DNA of 64,000 nt from Bacteroides sp. (GCA_014802265.1 JAAVCP010000022.1:1-64000), one strand, 5' to 3'; shown: positions 1-9,015, counted from the first letter of the stretch. Notes: generated by a model from the letters alone, not told the origin. Numbers and translations are program-made.

Positions 1-57
1 TCAATCTTTTACCAATTGCCATTTATTTTCATTATTCATCGCTAAACTATTCCCTCC

Positions 58-669
58 ATGTTTCTGAAAAACCTGTTTGACAGGCTGATGGCTCTTATCG
101 GGCTGTTAGTCCTTTCGCCCGTGTTGCTAATCGTTGCTATACTTATAAAGATAAAAATGCCTGGCGGTCCGGTAATATTCAAGCAAAAGAGAGTGGGCAG
201 AAATGGTAAATTGTTCACCATGTATAAGTTCCGGTCAATGACTGTCGGTCATGGAGGGTCGTCGGTCAGTGTCGCTGGTGAAAGCCGGATCACGCCGTTG
301 GGAGCAAAGCTGCGTAAGTATAAGCTTGACGAACTGCCCGAGCTATGGAACGTCTTGATTGGAGACATGAGTTTTGTGGGCCCACGTCCGGACGTACCCG
401 GTTACGCAGACCAGTTAAAGGGGGATGCGCGGGAGGTGTTGAGGCTGCGACCCGGCATAACCGGTCCTGCGTCGCTTAAGTACCGCGATGAGGAGGAACT
501 TCTTGCATTGCAATCTGATCCTCAGAAATATAATGACGAGGTGATATTTCCTGACAAGGTAAGAATCAACCGTTTCTATCTGCACAATTACTCTTTCATA
601 AAAGACATTCAGATGATTTTTTGCACCGTCCTTGGTCGCCGCATGACCTACGGCAATGAAATCATCTGA
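58..669 (+). CDS. PglC-type undecaprenyl-phosphate phosphoglycosyl transferase
   Basis: Bacterial sugar transferase family. This type moves a sugar-1-phosphate from a UDP-sugar to undecaprenyl phosphate at the inner membrane, the first membrane step of capsule, O-antigen or glycoprotein glycan assembly. At 203 aa it is the small monotopic PglC form, without the multi-pass N-terminal region of WbaP-like enzymes. A single hydrophobic stretch lies at about residues 12-33, followed by KFRSM, the LPELWNVLIGDMSFVGPRP core and RPGITGPASLKYR, all family hallmarks. It is complete and starts at the first ATG. Together with the aminotransferase at 1463 it suggests the end of a polysaccharide locus entering from the left; the sugar is not predictable. 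Confidence 0.93.
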   Translation: MFLKNLFDRLMALIGLLVLSPVLLIVAILIKIKMPGGPVIFKQKRVGRNGKLFTMYKFRSMTVGHGGSSVSVAGESRITPLGAKLRKYKLDELPELWNVLIGDMSFVGPRPDVPGYADQLKGDAREVLRLRPGITGPASLKYRDEEELLALQSDPQKYNDEVIFPDKVRINRFYLHNYSFIKDIQMIFCTVLGRRMTYGNEII

Positions 670-718
670 AAATTTAGAGTAATGATTGGGTTATGCTAAG
701 AGTATAACCATAACCTTT

Positions 719-1069
719 TTAATCCTCAAATTCACTAAGATATTGCTTAATGTGCATTTCAAGATTTGGTAAATCATTTTTAATTGTAGCCCATACAATA
801 CTGGGATCAACCTGATAGTAGCCATGTACTAATATGTGACGCATTTTTATTATATCATTCCAGCCTACAGAAGTATGGGCGGTCCTAAAGTCATTCGTAA
901 GCATGTATGAGGCTTCTCCTATTATCTCCATATTCTTTACAACTGCATAATACAACATCTTGTCTGTAAGGAAGTCTTCAGCTGTTTTACCCACAAGAAA
1001 TTCATGTATATTATCTATGGCGTTTTTAATGTGGAGTAACCTTCCCTTATCTTTAGGCTTTTCTCTCAT
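719..1069 (-). CDS. hepT: HepT-like toxin of an MntA/HepT (type VII) toxin-antitoxin pair
   Basis: A 116-aa all-alpha HEPN/DUF86 protein. The RHILVHGY segment at about residues 77-84 matches the RX4HXY motif of HepT RNase toxins. In the characterised family the toxin is silenced by AMPylation of the motif tyrosine by the partner MntA. Its start overlaps the end of the upstream nucleotidyltransferase gene by 17 nt, the usual coupling in this module. Both genes are clearly more AT-rich than the flanking glycan genes and lie on the opposite strand, which suggests acquisition as a cassette. Family assignment is firm; toxicity is inferred. Confidence 0.9.
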   Translation of the reverse strand: MREKPKDKGRLLHIKNAIDNIHEFLVGKTAEDFLTDKMLYYAVVKNMEIIGEASYMLTNDFRTAHTSVGWNDIIKMRHILVHGYYQVDPSIVWATIKNDLPNLEMHIKQYLSEFED

Positions 1070-1343
1070 ATATTAAAATTTTATCCTTGTTAGCGGTTTC
1101 TTTTACCCACGGAAAAAGAGCTGTCTCTGTTACTAAATCGACTCCTTTTTGAAGTAGGTTCTCAAGGTCTGAAACAATTGATGCATATTTAAACAGACCC
1201 ACGTTGTCATCAAACGACACCATTATATCATAGTCGCTGTTATCATGCTGATCACCCCTTGATCTTGAGCCAAACAGCCATGCTTTTGAAACGGGTTGTC
1301 CTGAAAAATAGACACGTAGCTTCTTTATTAATGACTCTTCCAT
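1053..1343 (-). CDS. mntA: MntA-like minimal nucleotidyltransferase antitoxin
   Basis: A 96-aa minimal nucleotidyltransferase. GSRSRGDQHDNSDYD at about residues 26-40 fits the GSX10DXD catalytic signature of MNT proteins exactly. In characterised pairs MntA AMPylates HepT and so neutralises it. It is the first gene of a two-gene minus-strand unit and overlaps hepT by 17 nt. A Bacteroides -7 box on the minus strand (1363-1370) lies 20 nt upstream of the ATG. The active site looks intact, so the module is probably functional rather than a relic. Confidence 0.9.
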   Translation of the reverse strand: MEESLIKKLRVYFSGQPVSKAWLFGSRSRGDQHDNSDYDIMVSFDDNVGLFKYASIVSDLENLLQKGVDLVTETALFPWVKETANKDKILIYERKA

Positions 1344-1362
1344 TTATATTACATTTTGTGCG

Positions 1363-1370
1363 CAAAGATA
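1363..1370 (-). promoter_or_regulatory. Bacteroides -7 box for mntA-hepT
   Basis: On the minus strand this reads TATCTTTG, matching TAnnTTTG. It lies 20 nt upstream of the mntA ATG. No convincing -33 TTTG is seen 19-21 nt upstream, so assignment rests on one box. Confidence 0.45.
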
Positions 1371-1462
1371 CATTAAAAAAATGATAACTGAAAATGAAGT
1401 TATTATAATTTCCAATTGCAGTTACTCCCTCTACTCTAAACCATCAATTCTAAATTAAAAAT

Positions 1463-2707
1463 ATGCGTAACAGGATATATCTCTGTCTTGCTCACATGAG
1501 CGGCAGAGAACAAGACTTCATAAAGGAGGCCTTCGATACAAACTGGGTCGTCCCGATGGGTCCTAACGTAAACGGATTCGAGAATGACCTCGAAAAATTT
1601 ATAGGTGATCACAAAAAGGTCGTCTGCCTGAGTGCCGGGACTGCCGCCGTGCATCTTGCCCTAATTGCCTGTGGCGTACAGACTGGTGACGAGGTACTCG
1701 TGCAATCGTTCACTTTCTGTGCCTCTTCTCACCCAATAACTTATCTTGGTGCAACACCGGTGTTCATCGACTCAGAACCGGAGTCGTGGAATATGGATCC
1801 GGACTTGCTCGAGGAAGCTATCAGGGACCGCATCGCAAAGACCGGCAGGAAACCCAAGGCTATTATCCCGGTTGCACTCTATGGTATGCCCTACCGAATT
1901 GACCGAATAATGGAGATTGCCGACCGCTACGATATCCCTGTCATCGAGGATGCCGCCGAGGGGTTCGGATCACGGTTCGACGGTCAGATGCTCGGTACAT
2001 TCGGTGAGTATGGGGTATTGTCATTCAACGGCAACAAGATGATAACCACCTCCGGGGGCGGCGCACTAATCTGCCCCGACGAGGAGAAGGCACGTAGGAT
2101 TCTGTGGTATGCAACCCAGGCGCGTGAGAGCTATCCCTATTACCAGCATGAGGCAATCGGGTTCAACTACCGCATGAGTAATATCTGTGCCGGTATCGGA
2201 AGAGGGCAGATGACTGTGGTTGACGAGCACATAGCCCACCACAAACACGTACAGGAACTCTACTGCGAGTACCTCAAGGACGTTCCGGGTATCACCATGC
2301 ACGGCAACCCGTGGCGTGAGTCCGACTCCAACTTCTGGCTGTGCACGGCGACGCTTGATCCGGGACTGCGCATAAGGGGTCAGGAGAACGCCTACAGGGA
2401 AGTTATAACCGGTGCCGTCGGAGGAGCAGCGGGTGTTACCCACGCTGTCACGACAGCTGTCACGGACTGCCAGCCGAATGACAATGTTGAGGCACTCCGC
2501 ATGATACTTGACGCTGCCAACGTTGAGGCGCGACCGCTGTGGAAGCCGATGCACCGTCAGCCGGTGTACCGTGATGCACCGGCATACGTCAATGGTGTGA
2601 GCGAGGGACTGTTCCATGTGGGGATATGCCTTCCGGCAGGTCCATACGTCACCGATGACGATGTACGATACATCACAGACACGATCAAAGACGCTATCGA
2701 AAAGTGA
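1463..2707 (+). CDS. DegT/DnrJ/EryC1/StrS-family sugar aminotransferase
   Basis: A 414-aa PLP-dependent aminotransferase of the type that aminates keto-sugar nucleotides in surface-glycan synthesis. The N-terminal WVVPMGPNVNGFE segment, the AGTAAVHLAL cofactor segment, VIEDAAEGFGS and the PLP-lysine region SFNGNKMITTSGGG (Lys near residue 192) are all present. Its pairing with a PglC-like transferase recalls the pglC/pglE pairing of N-acetylbacillosamine-type pathways, but a substrate cannot be assigned. An Ala/Val/Thr-rich segment at about residues 305-335, just before EARPLWKP, looks longer than in the usual family. The gene is noticeably richer in G+C than the toxin-antitoxin pair beside it. 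Confidence 0.92.
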   Translation: MRNRIYLCLAHMSGREQDFIKEAFDTNWVVPMGPNVNGFENDLEKFIGDHKKVVCLSAGTAAVHLALIACGVQTGDEVLVQSFTFCASSHPITYLGATPVFIDSEPESWNMDPDLLEEAIRDRIAKTGRKPKAIIPVALYGMPYRIDRIMEIADRYDIPVIEDAAEGFGSRFDGQMLGTFGEYGVLSFNGNKMITTSGGGALICPDEEKARRILWYATQARESYPYYQHEAIGFNYRMSNICAGIGRGQMTVVDEHIAHHKHVQELYCEYLKDVPGITMHGNPWRESDSNFWLCTATLDPGLRIRGQENAYREVITGAVGGAAGVTHAVTTAVTDCQPNDNVEALRMILDAANVEARPLWKPMHRQPVYRDAPAYVNGVSEGLFHVGICLPAGPYVTDDDVRYITDTIKDAIEK

Positions 2708-2773
2708 AAACCAATTTACATTAACCGTCTTTCGCTGCAAAGCCATCCTAATCAGTAACTGGCAATAACATAG

Positions 2774-2811
2774 ACAAGTGCCGAAATCCTTTCATGGATT
2801 TCGGCACTTGT
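2774..2811 (+). terminator. Hairpin terminator after the aminotransferase gene
   Basis: A perfect 16-bp inverted repeat (2774-2789 and 2796-2811) with a 6-nt loop, 67 nt after the stop codon. A bulged extension using CAATAACA and TGTTATTG lengthens the stem. There is no long T tract, so it may also act as a 3-prime stabiliser. Confidence 0.7.
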
Positions 2812-2932
2812 TATTGTGTAATCATCCGAAAGTCGGCATGGTTCGGATGGTTACGCTATGTGCTTCTCGCTATCGGGGTGCGCTCGGGACTTACACCCGT
2901 TAGATTATGCCCATGTCGGGCGAATAAAATAA

Positions 2933-2957
2933 ATGAGCCTGATGAAATCAGGCTCAT
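2933..2957 (-). terminator. Hairpin terminator between convergent genes
   Basis: A perfect 11-bp inverted repeat (2933-2943 and 2947-2957) with a 3-nt loop. It lies 34 nt beyond the stop of the minus-strand gene ending at 2991 and probably terminates the TPR/barrel operon. Confidence 0.65.
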
Positions 2958-2990
2958 GGAAAAGTTATTTTCAATTAAATAAAGATTAGA

Positions 2991-3524
2991 TCAGAGGAGC
3001 TGGAGGAGATGTAGCTCGTCGCGGATTTCCATGCCGGAGAGGGAGCGACGGCGGGAGATTACACGGGCAAACTCGTCGATGGCAGGGTGAAGACGCGGGT
3101 TGTGGAAAAGACGGCGTGTGCGTGCCAAGGCGTTGTTGTAGAGGTTTTCTATCTCGTCATCTTCAAGCGCACAGGTATCTTTCCCTTCTTGCTCCACTAT
3201 TGAATAGATCTCCTTAAGGATATCAGATGGTGCCTCTTCTTTCATTCTCACCACAGAGCGCGCCATGATGTTGGAGAGCACCATAGAAGTGGTGATATGG
3301 AAATTTTGTACCAGGTTATCCCAGGTTGCCTTTGGCGAAATCGTCGGCGAACCGGGGAAATAATACTCATGCGAAAATTCCACCATAGGACCATCGGCAT
3401 CAAGGCTCACTTCAGAAATCCTGCTGATAGCGTCAAGACTGGCAAGGGAGATCACCATGCCTGCGAGTCCATAGGCTCGGTCATCCTCATTAAGATATGT
3501 AAGGGTTAATTTTGTTTTGCTCAT
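2991..3524 (-). CDS. Conserved hypothetical protein, mainly helical
   Basis: A 177-aa protein I do not recognise by name. It has no signal peptide or membrane segment. The first half (MSKTKLTLTYLNEDDRAYGLAG) is probably a strand-rich start leading into helices, and the C-terminal part is charged and helical with an RRRS cluster. It starts 58 nt after the outer-membrane barrel gene on the same strand, so it is probably the last gene of the TPR/barrel operon. As a predicted cytosolic protein beside two envelope proteins its role is unclear. Confidence 0.75.
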   Translation of the reverse strand: MSKTKLTLTYLNEDDRAYGLAGMVISLASLDAISRISEVSLDADGPMVEFSHEYYFPGSPTISPKATWDNLVQNFHITTSMVLSNIMARSVVRMKEEAPSDILKEIYSIVEQEGKDTCALEDDEIENLYNNALARTRRLFHNPRLHPAIDEFARVISRRRSLSGMEIRDELHLLQLL

Positions 3525-3582
3525 ATTACTACGTCGGTTTTATAGACACGTTGTCTTCTTAATCAACGAAAACAAGCCATTT

Positions 3583-5454
3583 TTAGTTTATCAATATTGA
3601 CATACCACCTGTCACTACAACGCCTTGGGTCGGCAGGCATGGGAGGACAGCATCATGACGGTTAAGGAGATTATCACCCTGGAGCCATACTGAGAATGAG
3701 GGTGAAACGCTCCACGAAGCCGACACATTAAACAAAGTCAGATCCGGCAGACGCAGGGAATGAAACACAGGCTCATTGTCGCCAGAAGACACACCTCCCG
3801 GAGCGGCATAAATAGCTGAAGTGGTGTAAATATTTCTTACGCCGCGATAGTCATAGCCTAATGTTATCCTCAATGGTTCAATCGGCTTCACAGATGCTTC
3901 TAAGCGGGCAGTGACACGGGGACGGTCATAACCGTTGAAAAAGCCTTTTTTCCCTTTTTGCGGTTGCCAGTTCCCTTCCGCCTTAAATCTTAATGACGAA
4001 GAAGGCTCATACATGATATTGCCGCCCACGCTGTAGCCATGCAGGTTTATACCGTCAGTGTTGAGTGAATATTGCATTCTTTCACTGCCGACAAGGAAAG
4101 CGTCCATCCCTTCTATCAGGGAGCCGCCATAATTCAGCCATGCCTGATACCAGCCTCCAAGGGGCACGTTCCTGCTTGCCCGATACTGAATGTTGGCACC
4201 CATGGAAAATCCTGCAAACGGCCCCACATTGATGCCGAATGAAGCATCAAACGGTGTGTAGGTGGGACGGGTTGTGGTCAACGCCGGCATCATGTAATAG
4301 TCATACTGCCTGAGTGCGGCAAGGGTATTAAGTTCGCTGCCACCCAAGATATTCAGATACATTCCAAATCCACCGGACTGGAGGGCAAACTTCATATCCG
4401 GGGCAATATGGAAGAAAGAGTAGTGATTGCCTTCAGGCCCGGCATTAAAGGAGAGGTCGATATCTGCCCCAATGCGAAGATCCAATAACCCTTGATTAAA
4501 ACGGTAGAATGGAGTCAGGGTAAGCATTCCGTAGTTGTCCGGACGCTTCAGTGTTTCTTCTGCGAAGCCGGGATATGACCATGTGAACACATCTTCTTTA
4601 CCTCCGTAGACCAATACGTTAAGGTCAGCATCAAGTCCTACGGTAGAACCGTTGTTCCAAGGCATTTTTACACCCGCTGCCAGTTCTATATTTGTCTCCC
4701 GGTTTCCTTTAGAGGTGGGATAGTTCCATGAGAAAGGCAGGGGCATTGTACGGAATCCGAAGTGATGGATACGTAGCATGGCATTATATTCCGGCGAAGA
4801 TGTTGACGACACAATCGATTTCCAATCAAGACGCAATGCCACATCGTTTACGGTCTGCTTGGGAAGCGATTTTTCGGTATCATAGGTAGGAAAGACCGAG
4901 CCATAATAGTTGAAAAGCCCGACGTGATAGTCAAATGCAGCGTCGAAACGCCCCACGCCGCTGACGAGATGAGAGGCATACAGCCCCACAGATTCATCAT
5001 AGCGGTATTGAGACTCATTGTAAGTGGCTTCCGAAAGATGCGGTTTCCACAGGGAAGTGGAGTTATGCTGTAGTCGGATACCCACAAGGGTATTAGAATT
5101 GTCTACAAAACGATATCCTGCACTTAGGGTGGAATTTAGCCATGAACCGATTCCAAATTCGAGATACCCTTTATTGCTGACATATTTTTTTGTGTCGCGC
5201 CAGCCGGTGGCAGGTAGGTGAAGCAGATACGGTGAAAAGGAGGCAGCCACGCCACCCCATTCGTATTCCATTGGTGTTGAGTCAAGGGTGAAGCCTACGG
5301 CAGCCGGAAACACGTTTACACGGTCTACACGGATCACCTCCGGCACGTATTTTCCTTCAACGCTGATCGATTCATGCAACTGGGCATTGGAACTCAAGCA
5401 GCCCGTCAGGGCAACTGCCACTCCTGCGACACGGTATAATCTTTTATCTGTCAT
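3583..5454 (-). CDS. Plug-less TonB-receptor-like outer-membrane beta-barrel protein
   Basis: A 623-aa protein with an N-terminal signal (MTDKRLYRVAGVAVALTGC to about residue 25). The rest is a run of alternating amphipathic strands rich in aromatic residues. The end, SVWLQGDNLLNRHD followed by a terminal strand, is like that of TonB-dependent receptors. However, the N-terminal plug domain and a recognisable TonB box are not apparent, and the length is well below the 750-1000 aa of full receptors. It follows the TPR gene by 10 nt, so the two are almost certainly co-translated and may form an envelope complex. A transport substrate is not predictable. Confidence 0.82.
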   Translation of the reverse strand: MTDKRLYRVAGVAVALTGCLSSNAQLHESISVEGKYVPEVIRVDRVNVFPAAVGFTLDSTPMEYEWGGVAASFSPYLLHLPATGWRDTKKYVSNKGYLEFGIGSWLNSTLSAGYRFVDNSNTLVGIRLQHNSTSLWKPHLSEATYNESQYRYDESVGLYASHLVSGVGRFDAAFDYHVGLFNYYGSVFPTYDTEKSLPKQTVNDVALRLDWKSIVSSTSSPEYNAMLRIHHFGFRTMPLPFSWNYPTSKGNRETNIELAAGVKMPWNNGSTVGLDADLNVLVYGGKEDVFTWSYPGFAEETLKRPDNYGMLTLTPFYRFNQGLLDLRIGADIDLSFNAGPEGNHYSFFHIAPDMKFALQSGGFGMYLNILGGSELNTLAALRQYDYYMMPALTTTRPTYTPFDASFGINVGPFAGFSMGANIQYRASRNVPLGGWYQAWLNYGGSLIEGMDAFLVGSERMQYSLNTDGINLHGYSVGGNIMYEPSSSLRFKAEGNWQPQKGKKGFFNGYDRPRVTARLEASVKPIEPLRITLGYDYRGVRNIYTTSAIYAAPGGVSSGDNEPVFHSLRLPDLTLFNVSASWSVSPSFSVWLQGDNLLNRHDAVLPCLPTQGVVVTGGMSILIN

Positions 5455-5464
5455 CTTCGTTAAT

Positions 5465-8400
5465 TTATTTTTCTTTCCATTTTTCCAGGCGTGAGGAAAT
5501 CATGTCGTGAATGTCGAGTTCTGTGCCGGGATAATTATCGCGGAGGCTCTTGAGATATTCCACTGCAAGGTAATCCTTCTTTTTAGCATGATACACGTCG
5601 GCAAGGGCTATGAAACCACGTGCGAGCCAGTATTCGTGAGGAGTGCCTTCATCGGTGAAAGCGGTAAGCACTCTCTCGGCGTCGGTCACATTGCCTGCAT
5701 CAAAATAATGTTGCCCAAGCATCACGGCAGCCTTAGCCCCGGAGAGACTCTTGGGATTCTTCGCAAGCCTGTCTAAAGTGGAAACGGCTGTTGCCGCGTC
5801 ACTACCCTTAAGCATGGCAGATGCCTCATAAAATTCAGCTTCCTCCAATTGATCGGCAGAGAGTCCGCCACTGTTTTTCACAAGGGCTGCATATTTCATT
5901 CTTTCCGATTCCTTGTCGGTGTTTCTCATTATACCGGCATAGGCATCGGCTACATAGTCAGTGCCGCCGCGCATTTCAAGCTGCTTGTAGGTTTCTAAAA
6001 TCTCTTTTCTGTTGACAGCCCCACCGGTCTCCAATAATTCAGCTTTCATTAAAAGCGCCTCGGGCACTTGTGGAGAGTCGCTGCGGCGTTCCAGGAGCAT
6101 GTCGAGATAACGCAGTGCATTCTCATTGTCGCCTGTTTCATTTTTTCCGGTGGCAATGTCAAGGAGAGCACGTGCAAGAAAACGTCCGTTGGGATAAGTC
6201 TCCACATACTTCTCAAGCAGAGATGTGGCAGTTATGTTGTCAGCAAAAGCCGTCTCCGCACCCTCGAAGCGGAGTGCCTCCATTTCGTCGGCATCAATCT
6301 GAGGCGCATCTTCCACAGAACGCAGGAAAGCGGCATATTCATTCAGTCCTCCATTTGCAGCATAGAATTTACGAAGGTCATCGTTGGCAAGGGCAGCCTC
6401 TTCGCTGGTGGGCCACTTGGAGATTACCTCTTTGTATGCTTCCTCTGCTTTTCCGGATTGCTGAGCCTGCATATAGGTAATTGCAAGGTTAAGCATTCCC
6501 TTGCGTGCCTGTGCGCTCTGCTTATATGAACGGCGAAGCTCCTCAAAAGCCTGCACTGCCTTTCCTGTGTCACCCAGTCCGGAATAAGTCTGACCCTTTT
6601 CCAAGAGGGCATTGGGAAGCCATTTTGAGTCGGGGAACTGAGTGGGCATTGCTGACAGCTCAGCCAATTTCTTTTTAATGTCGCCGTCAAGTCCGTACAT
6701 CACTGCCCTGCGGTAAGTGGCGAAGTCCTTATCCTGGGCATTGTTTTCAATGGCAGAGGTATAATTTTTCAGGGCAAGACGGTAGTCGCCTTTGTAATAC
6801 TGTGCGTCAGCCAAGCGTATCAGTGCGTCGTCATACTGTCGTTTCGGGAGCTTTGGATCAGCTTTCATTGCGGCTGCAAAATTATCGGCAGCTTTGGCAT
6901 ACTTGTCTTGCATCAGCTGTGCGTATGCCAGGTTGTAGATGGCAAGCGTTCTGTTTTCTCCACGTTTGTCAGCTGAGAGATATTCCTGATAAGCTTTTTC
7001 TGCCTCAGCAAAATTCCCAAGCGCATAGCAGGCATCACCAAGCCACAGGTTTGCCTGGGCACGCAACATTCGGTCGCCGTTGATTGAGACAGCCTCGCTA
7101 AGATATTTGCGGGCAGCCGACGGACGGTTGTTTGCCATGTTTTCCATTCCTAATTCATAGAGTATCTTCTGCTTCGCCTCCCTCACGGAAGAAGATGGAT
7201 TAGAAATGTTGTTGATACTTTCCAATGCCTTTGCATAGTCTTTCTCATTGAAATAGGCAGTGGCAAGATATTCTTCCACCTGTGGGGCATATTTGGAATT
7301 AGGGAAGCGATTGAGGAAGTCGGTGAGCAGCGGAATTGATGAACTGAACGGAGTACTGCCTCCCCTTGTGCGGGCTGCTAAATAGTTGTATAGTGCAGTC
7401 TCGGTCACTTTGGAGTCGAACCTCATCTTTGATGCCTTTTCAAAAGATATGGCAGCAGCATTATTGTCACCCTCCCTTACGGCAAGCTGCCCTAAATATA
7501 CGTATGCACTTTGGGCGAGGTCATTGTCAAGGTCGGAAATCGAGGCAAACCGTCGTTGTGCGCTTTCGTATTTCTCATTTTGGTAGTCAATCACTCCAAG
7601 GGCATAGATAGCGTCTGCCGCCGGGGAAATGTCAGGGGTATTGACATAATTTGACAGGAAAGACTCTGCGACATCATACTTATTAAGTTTAAAAAAGCTG
7701 ACACCCACAATTCGTTCCATCTCAGGAAGCAGCTCTTCCACAGGTTTTTTCTGCATCAGGGAACGCCCGTGGTTGATTACGTTTTCATATTCCCCACGAG
7801 CATATTCAATCTGTACCATGTAGTAAGCCGGTGCGAGTCCTTCCGGATTGTCGTCGTCCATTCTTTCCGCCACATCTTCAAACTCACTGTAGGCACGGTC
7901 ATAATTACCCTTCACATAGTCGATATAGGCTATGTAATAATCTGCGGCAAGTTTAAACTTACGGTTGTTGTGAAGCTGCTCAAATAAAGGGAGAGCCTCG
8001 TCATATCTGCCGCATTTCACCATTGAGAGTGCCTTTCGGTAGTCGTATAGCGGACGGTCGGAAGGATTGATGCGTGAGAAGTCAATCTCCTCGTAAGCCA
8101 CAAGAGCATTTCCAAAGCGGTGGGCAAAGAAGAAATAGTCTGCGGCGGCGAGGCGTGCGCCCATAGCCTGAGTAGAGGCAGGGTAGGAGTCGGCAAACTC
8201 GCGCAGCATGTCAACGCAGTCGGCATCGCCCTTCTCATACAGGGCAAGGGCAAGAAGATATGTGAAGTCTTCCCTTTCCCCGGAGGTGAGGCGTGCGCCT
8301 TGTGTCTCGAGATGCTTTAGCTGGTCGATAACGCCAGTATAGTTCTTCTCGTCCATCATAATTCTGGCCCTCTCCATGTATCCGGCAGCCAGAGGGCTCA

Positions 8401-8503
8401 GGCGGTCTTCACGGTTGAGATGAGCGGCGTCTACGAAAGCCACGCTTGCCGAGAAGAGGAGAGCAAGTGTTCCCCGCAGGAGAATTTGTCGTGGAATATT
8501 CAT
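5465..8503 (-). CDS. Large periplasmic tetratricopeptide-repeat protein
   Basis: A 1012-aa TPR protein. I chose the start at 8503 because the peptide from there (MNIPRQILLRGTLALLFSASVAFVDA) is a clean signal sequence, while the in-frame extension to 8596 runs into the downstream tRNA-Glu gene. TPR motifs follow almost to the C-terminus, for example ALALYEKGDADCV, NLAYAQLMQDKYAKAADNF and IRLADAQYYKGDYRLALKNY. It is probably a periplasmic scaffold for the outer-membrane barrel encoded 10 nt downstream. The coupling of a giant TPR protein with a plug-less barrel suggests a dedicated envelope assembly or transport unit; this is inference. Confidence 0.88.
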   Translation of the reverse strand: MNIPRQILLRGTLALLFSASVAFVDAAHLNREDRLSPLAAGYMERARIMMDEKNYTGVIDQLKHLETQGARLTSGEREDFTYLLALALYEKGDADCVDMLREFADSYPASTQAMGARLAAADYFFFAHRFGNALVAYEEIDFSRINPSDRPLYDYRKALSMVKCGRYDEALPLFEQLHNNRKFKLAADYYIAYIDYVKGNYDRAYSEFEDVAERMDDDNPEGLAPAYYMVQIEYARGEYENVINHGRSLMQKKPVEELLPEMERIVGVSFFKLNKYDVAESFLSNYVNTPDISPAADAIYALGVIDYQNEKYESAQRRFASISDLDNDLAQSAYVYLGQLAVREGDNNAAAISFEKASKMRFDSKVTETALYNYLAARTRGGSTPFSSSIPLLTDFLNRFPNSKYAPQVEEYLATAYFNEKDYAKALESINNISNPSSSVREAKQKILYELGMENMANNRPSAARKYLSEAVSINGDRMLRAQANLWLGDACYALGNFAEAEKAYQEYLSADKRGENRTLAIYNLAYAQLMQDKYAKAADNFAAAMKADPKLPKRQYDDALIRLADAQYYKGDYRLALKNYTSAIENNAQDKDFATYRRAVMYGLDGDIKKKLAELSAMPTQFPDSKWLPNALLEKGQTYSGLGDTGKAVQAFEELRRSYKQSAQARKGMLNLAITYMQAQQSGKAEEAYKEVISKWPTSEEAALANDDLRKFYAANGGLNEYAAFLRSVEDAPQIDADEMEALRFEGAETAFADNITATSLLEKYVETYPNGRFLARALLDIATGKNETGDNENALRYLDMLLERRSDSPQVPEALLMKAELLETGGAVNRKEILETYKQLEMRGGTDYVADAYAGIMRNTDKESERMKYAALVKNSGGLSADQLEEAEFYEASAMLKGSDAATAVSTLDRLAKNPKSLSGAKAAVMLGQHYFDAGNVTDAERVLTAFTDEGTPHEYWLARGFIALADVYHAKKKDYLAVEYLKSLRDNYPGTELDIHDMISSRLEKWKEK

Positions 8504-8588
8504 TGTATATTGTTTTGAGTAAAAAGGGGTGAGGCCGGCACTGTGGGAACAGTAACCGGCCTCTGGGGATAGGATGGATTTAGGGAGG

Positions 8589-8660
8589 TAGTCCATAGCA
8601 GAGTCGAACTGCTCTTTAGAGAATGAAAATCTCTCGTCCTAACCGATAGACGAATGGACC
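8589..8660 (-). tRNA. tRNA-Glu (anticodon TTC), copy 1
   Basis: A 72-nt cloverleaf on the minus strand. The acceptor is GGTCCAT paired with ATGGACT, the anticodon loop contains TTC, and the T-arm has the GTTCGACTC type. The 3-prime CCA is not encoded (ACCT follows). It lies between rpsT and the TPR gene. It matches copy 2 (9053-9124) except at acceptor pair 3-70, here T-A. Confidence 0.96.
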
Positions 8661-8760
8661 GACAAAATCCTTTTGCCAACTGCGTCAAGGCTTTTGGGGA
8701 GCCGACACATATTGAAGGATAATATTTTTAAGTCAATGGTCTGAAAGGAGACCGGCGAGA

Positions 8761-9015
8761 TTACGCAAGCTTGTTAATGTGCTTAGCAAGACCGCTGCAG
8801 AGATTGCTCGCTTTGTTCTTGGAAATAATGTTCTTGCGACCAAGACGCTGCAGAAGGGCGCTCACCTTGTTATAAGCTTCGGTTGCCTCAGCCTTGTCTG
8901 TCATTTTTCGCACACGACGCACAGCGTTGCGTGCTGTCTTAGCCCAATAGCGGTTTTCCAATCTTCTTTTCTCCGCTTGGCGTATTCTCTTTAATGATGA
9001 TTTATGGTTTGCCAT
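8761..9015 (-). CDS. rpsT: 30S ribosomal protein S20
   Basis: An 84-aa basic protein beginning [18 protein letters not shown], with the S20 helical hairpin, the [15 protein letters not shown] segment and the conserved [20 protein letters not shown] end. It binds 16S rRNA early in 30S assembly. It lies between two nearly identical tRNA-Glu genes on the same strand and is probably co-transcribed with them from the promoter at 9169-9200. Confidence 0.98.
   Translation of the reverse strand: MANHKSSLKRIRQAEKRRLENRYWAKTARNAVRRVRKMTDKAEATEAYNKVSALLQRLGRKNIISKNKASNLCSGLAKHINKLA

Noticed and set aside
2066..2746. 226-codon minus-strand frame opposite the aminotransferase
   Set aside because: Opposite a gene with all family motifs; the translated sequence has no domain-like pattern. 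A shadow frame in a G+C-rich gene.
2794..2982. 62-codon plus-strand frame after the aminotransferase
   Set aside because: It runs through two terminator hairpins and has biased, non-protein-like composition.
6068..6529. Long plus-strand frames opposite the TPR gene
   Set aside because: Antisense shadows of a gene with clear repeats and signal peptide.
8504..8596. Upstream extension of the TPR protein
   Set aside because: It overlaps tRNA-Glu and would place the signal peptide inside the protein; the ATG at 8503 gives a clean signal.
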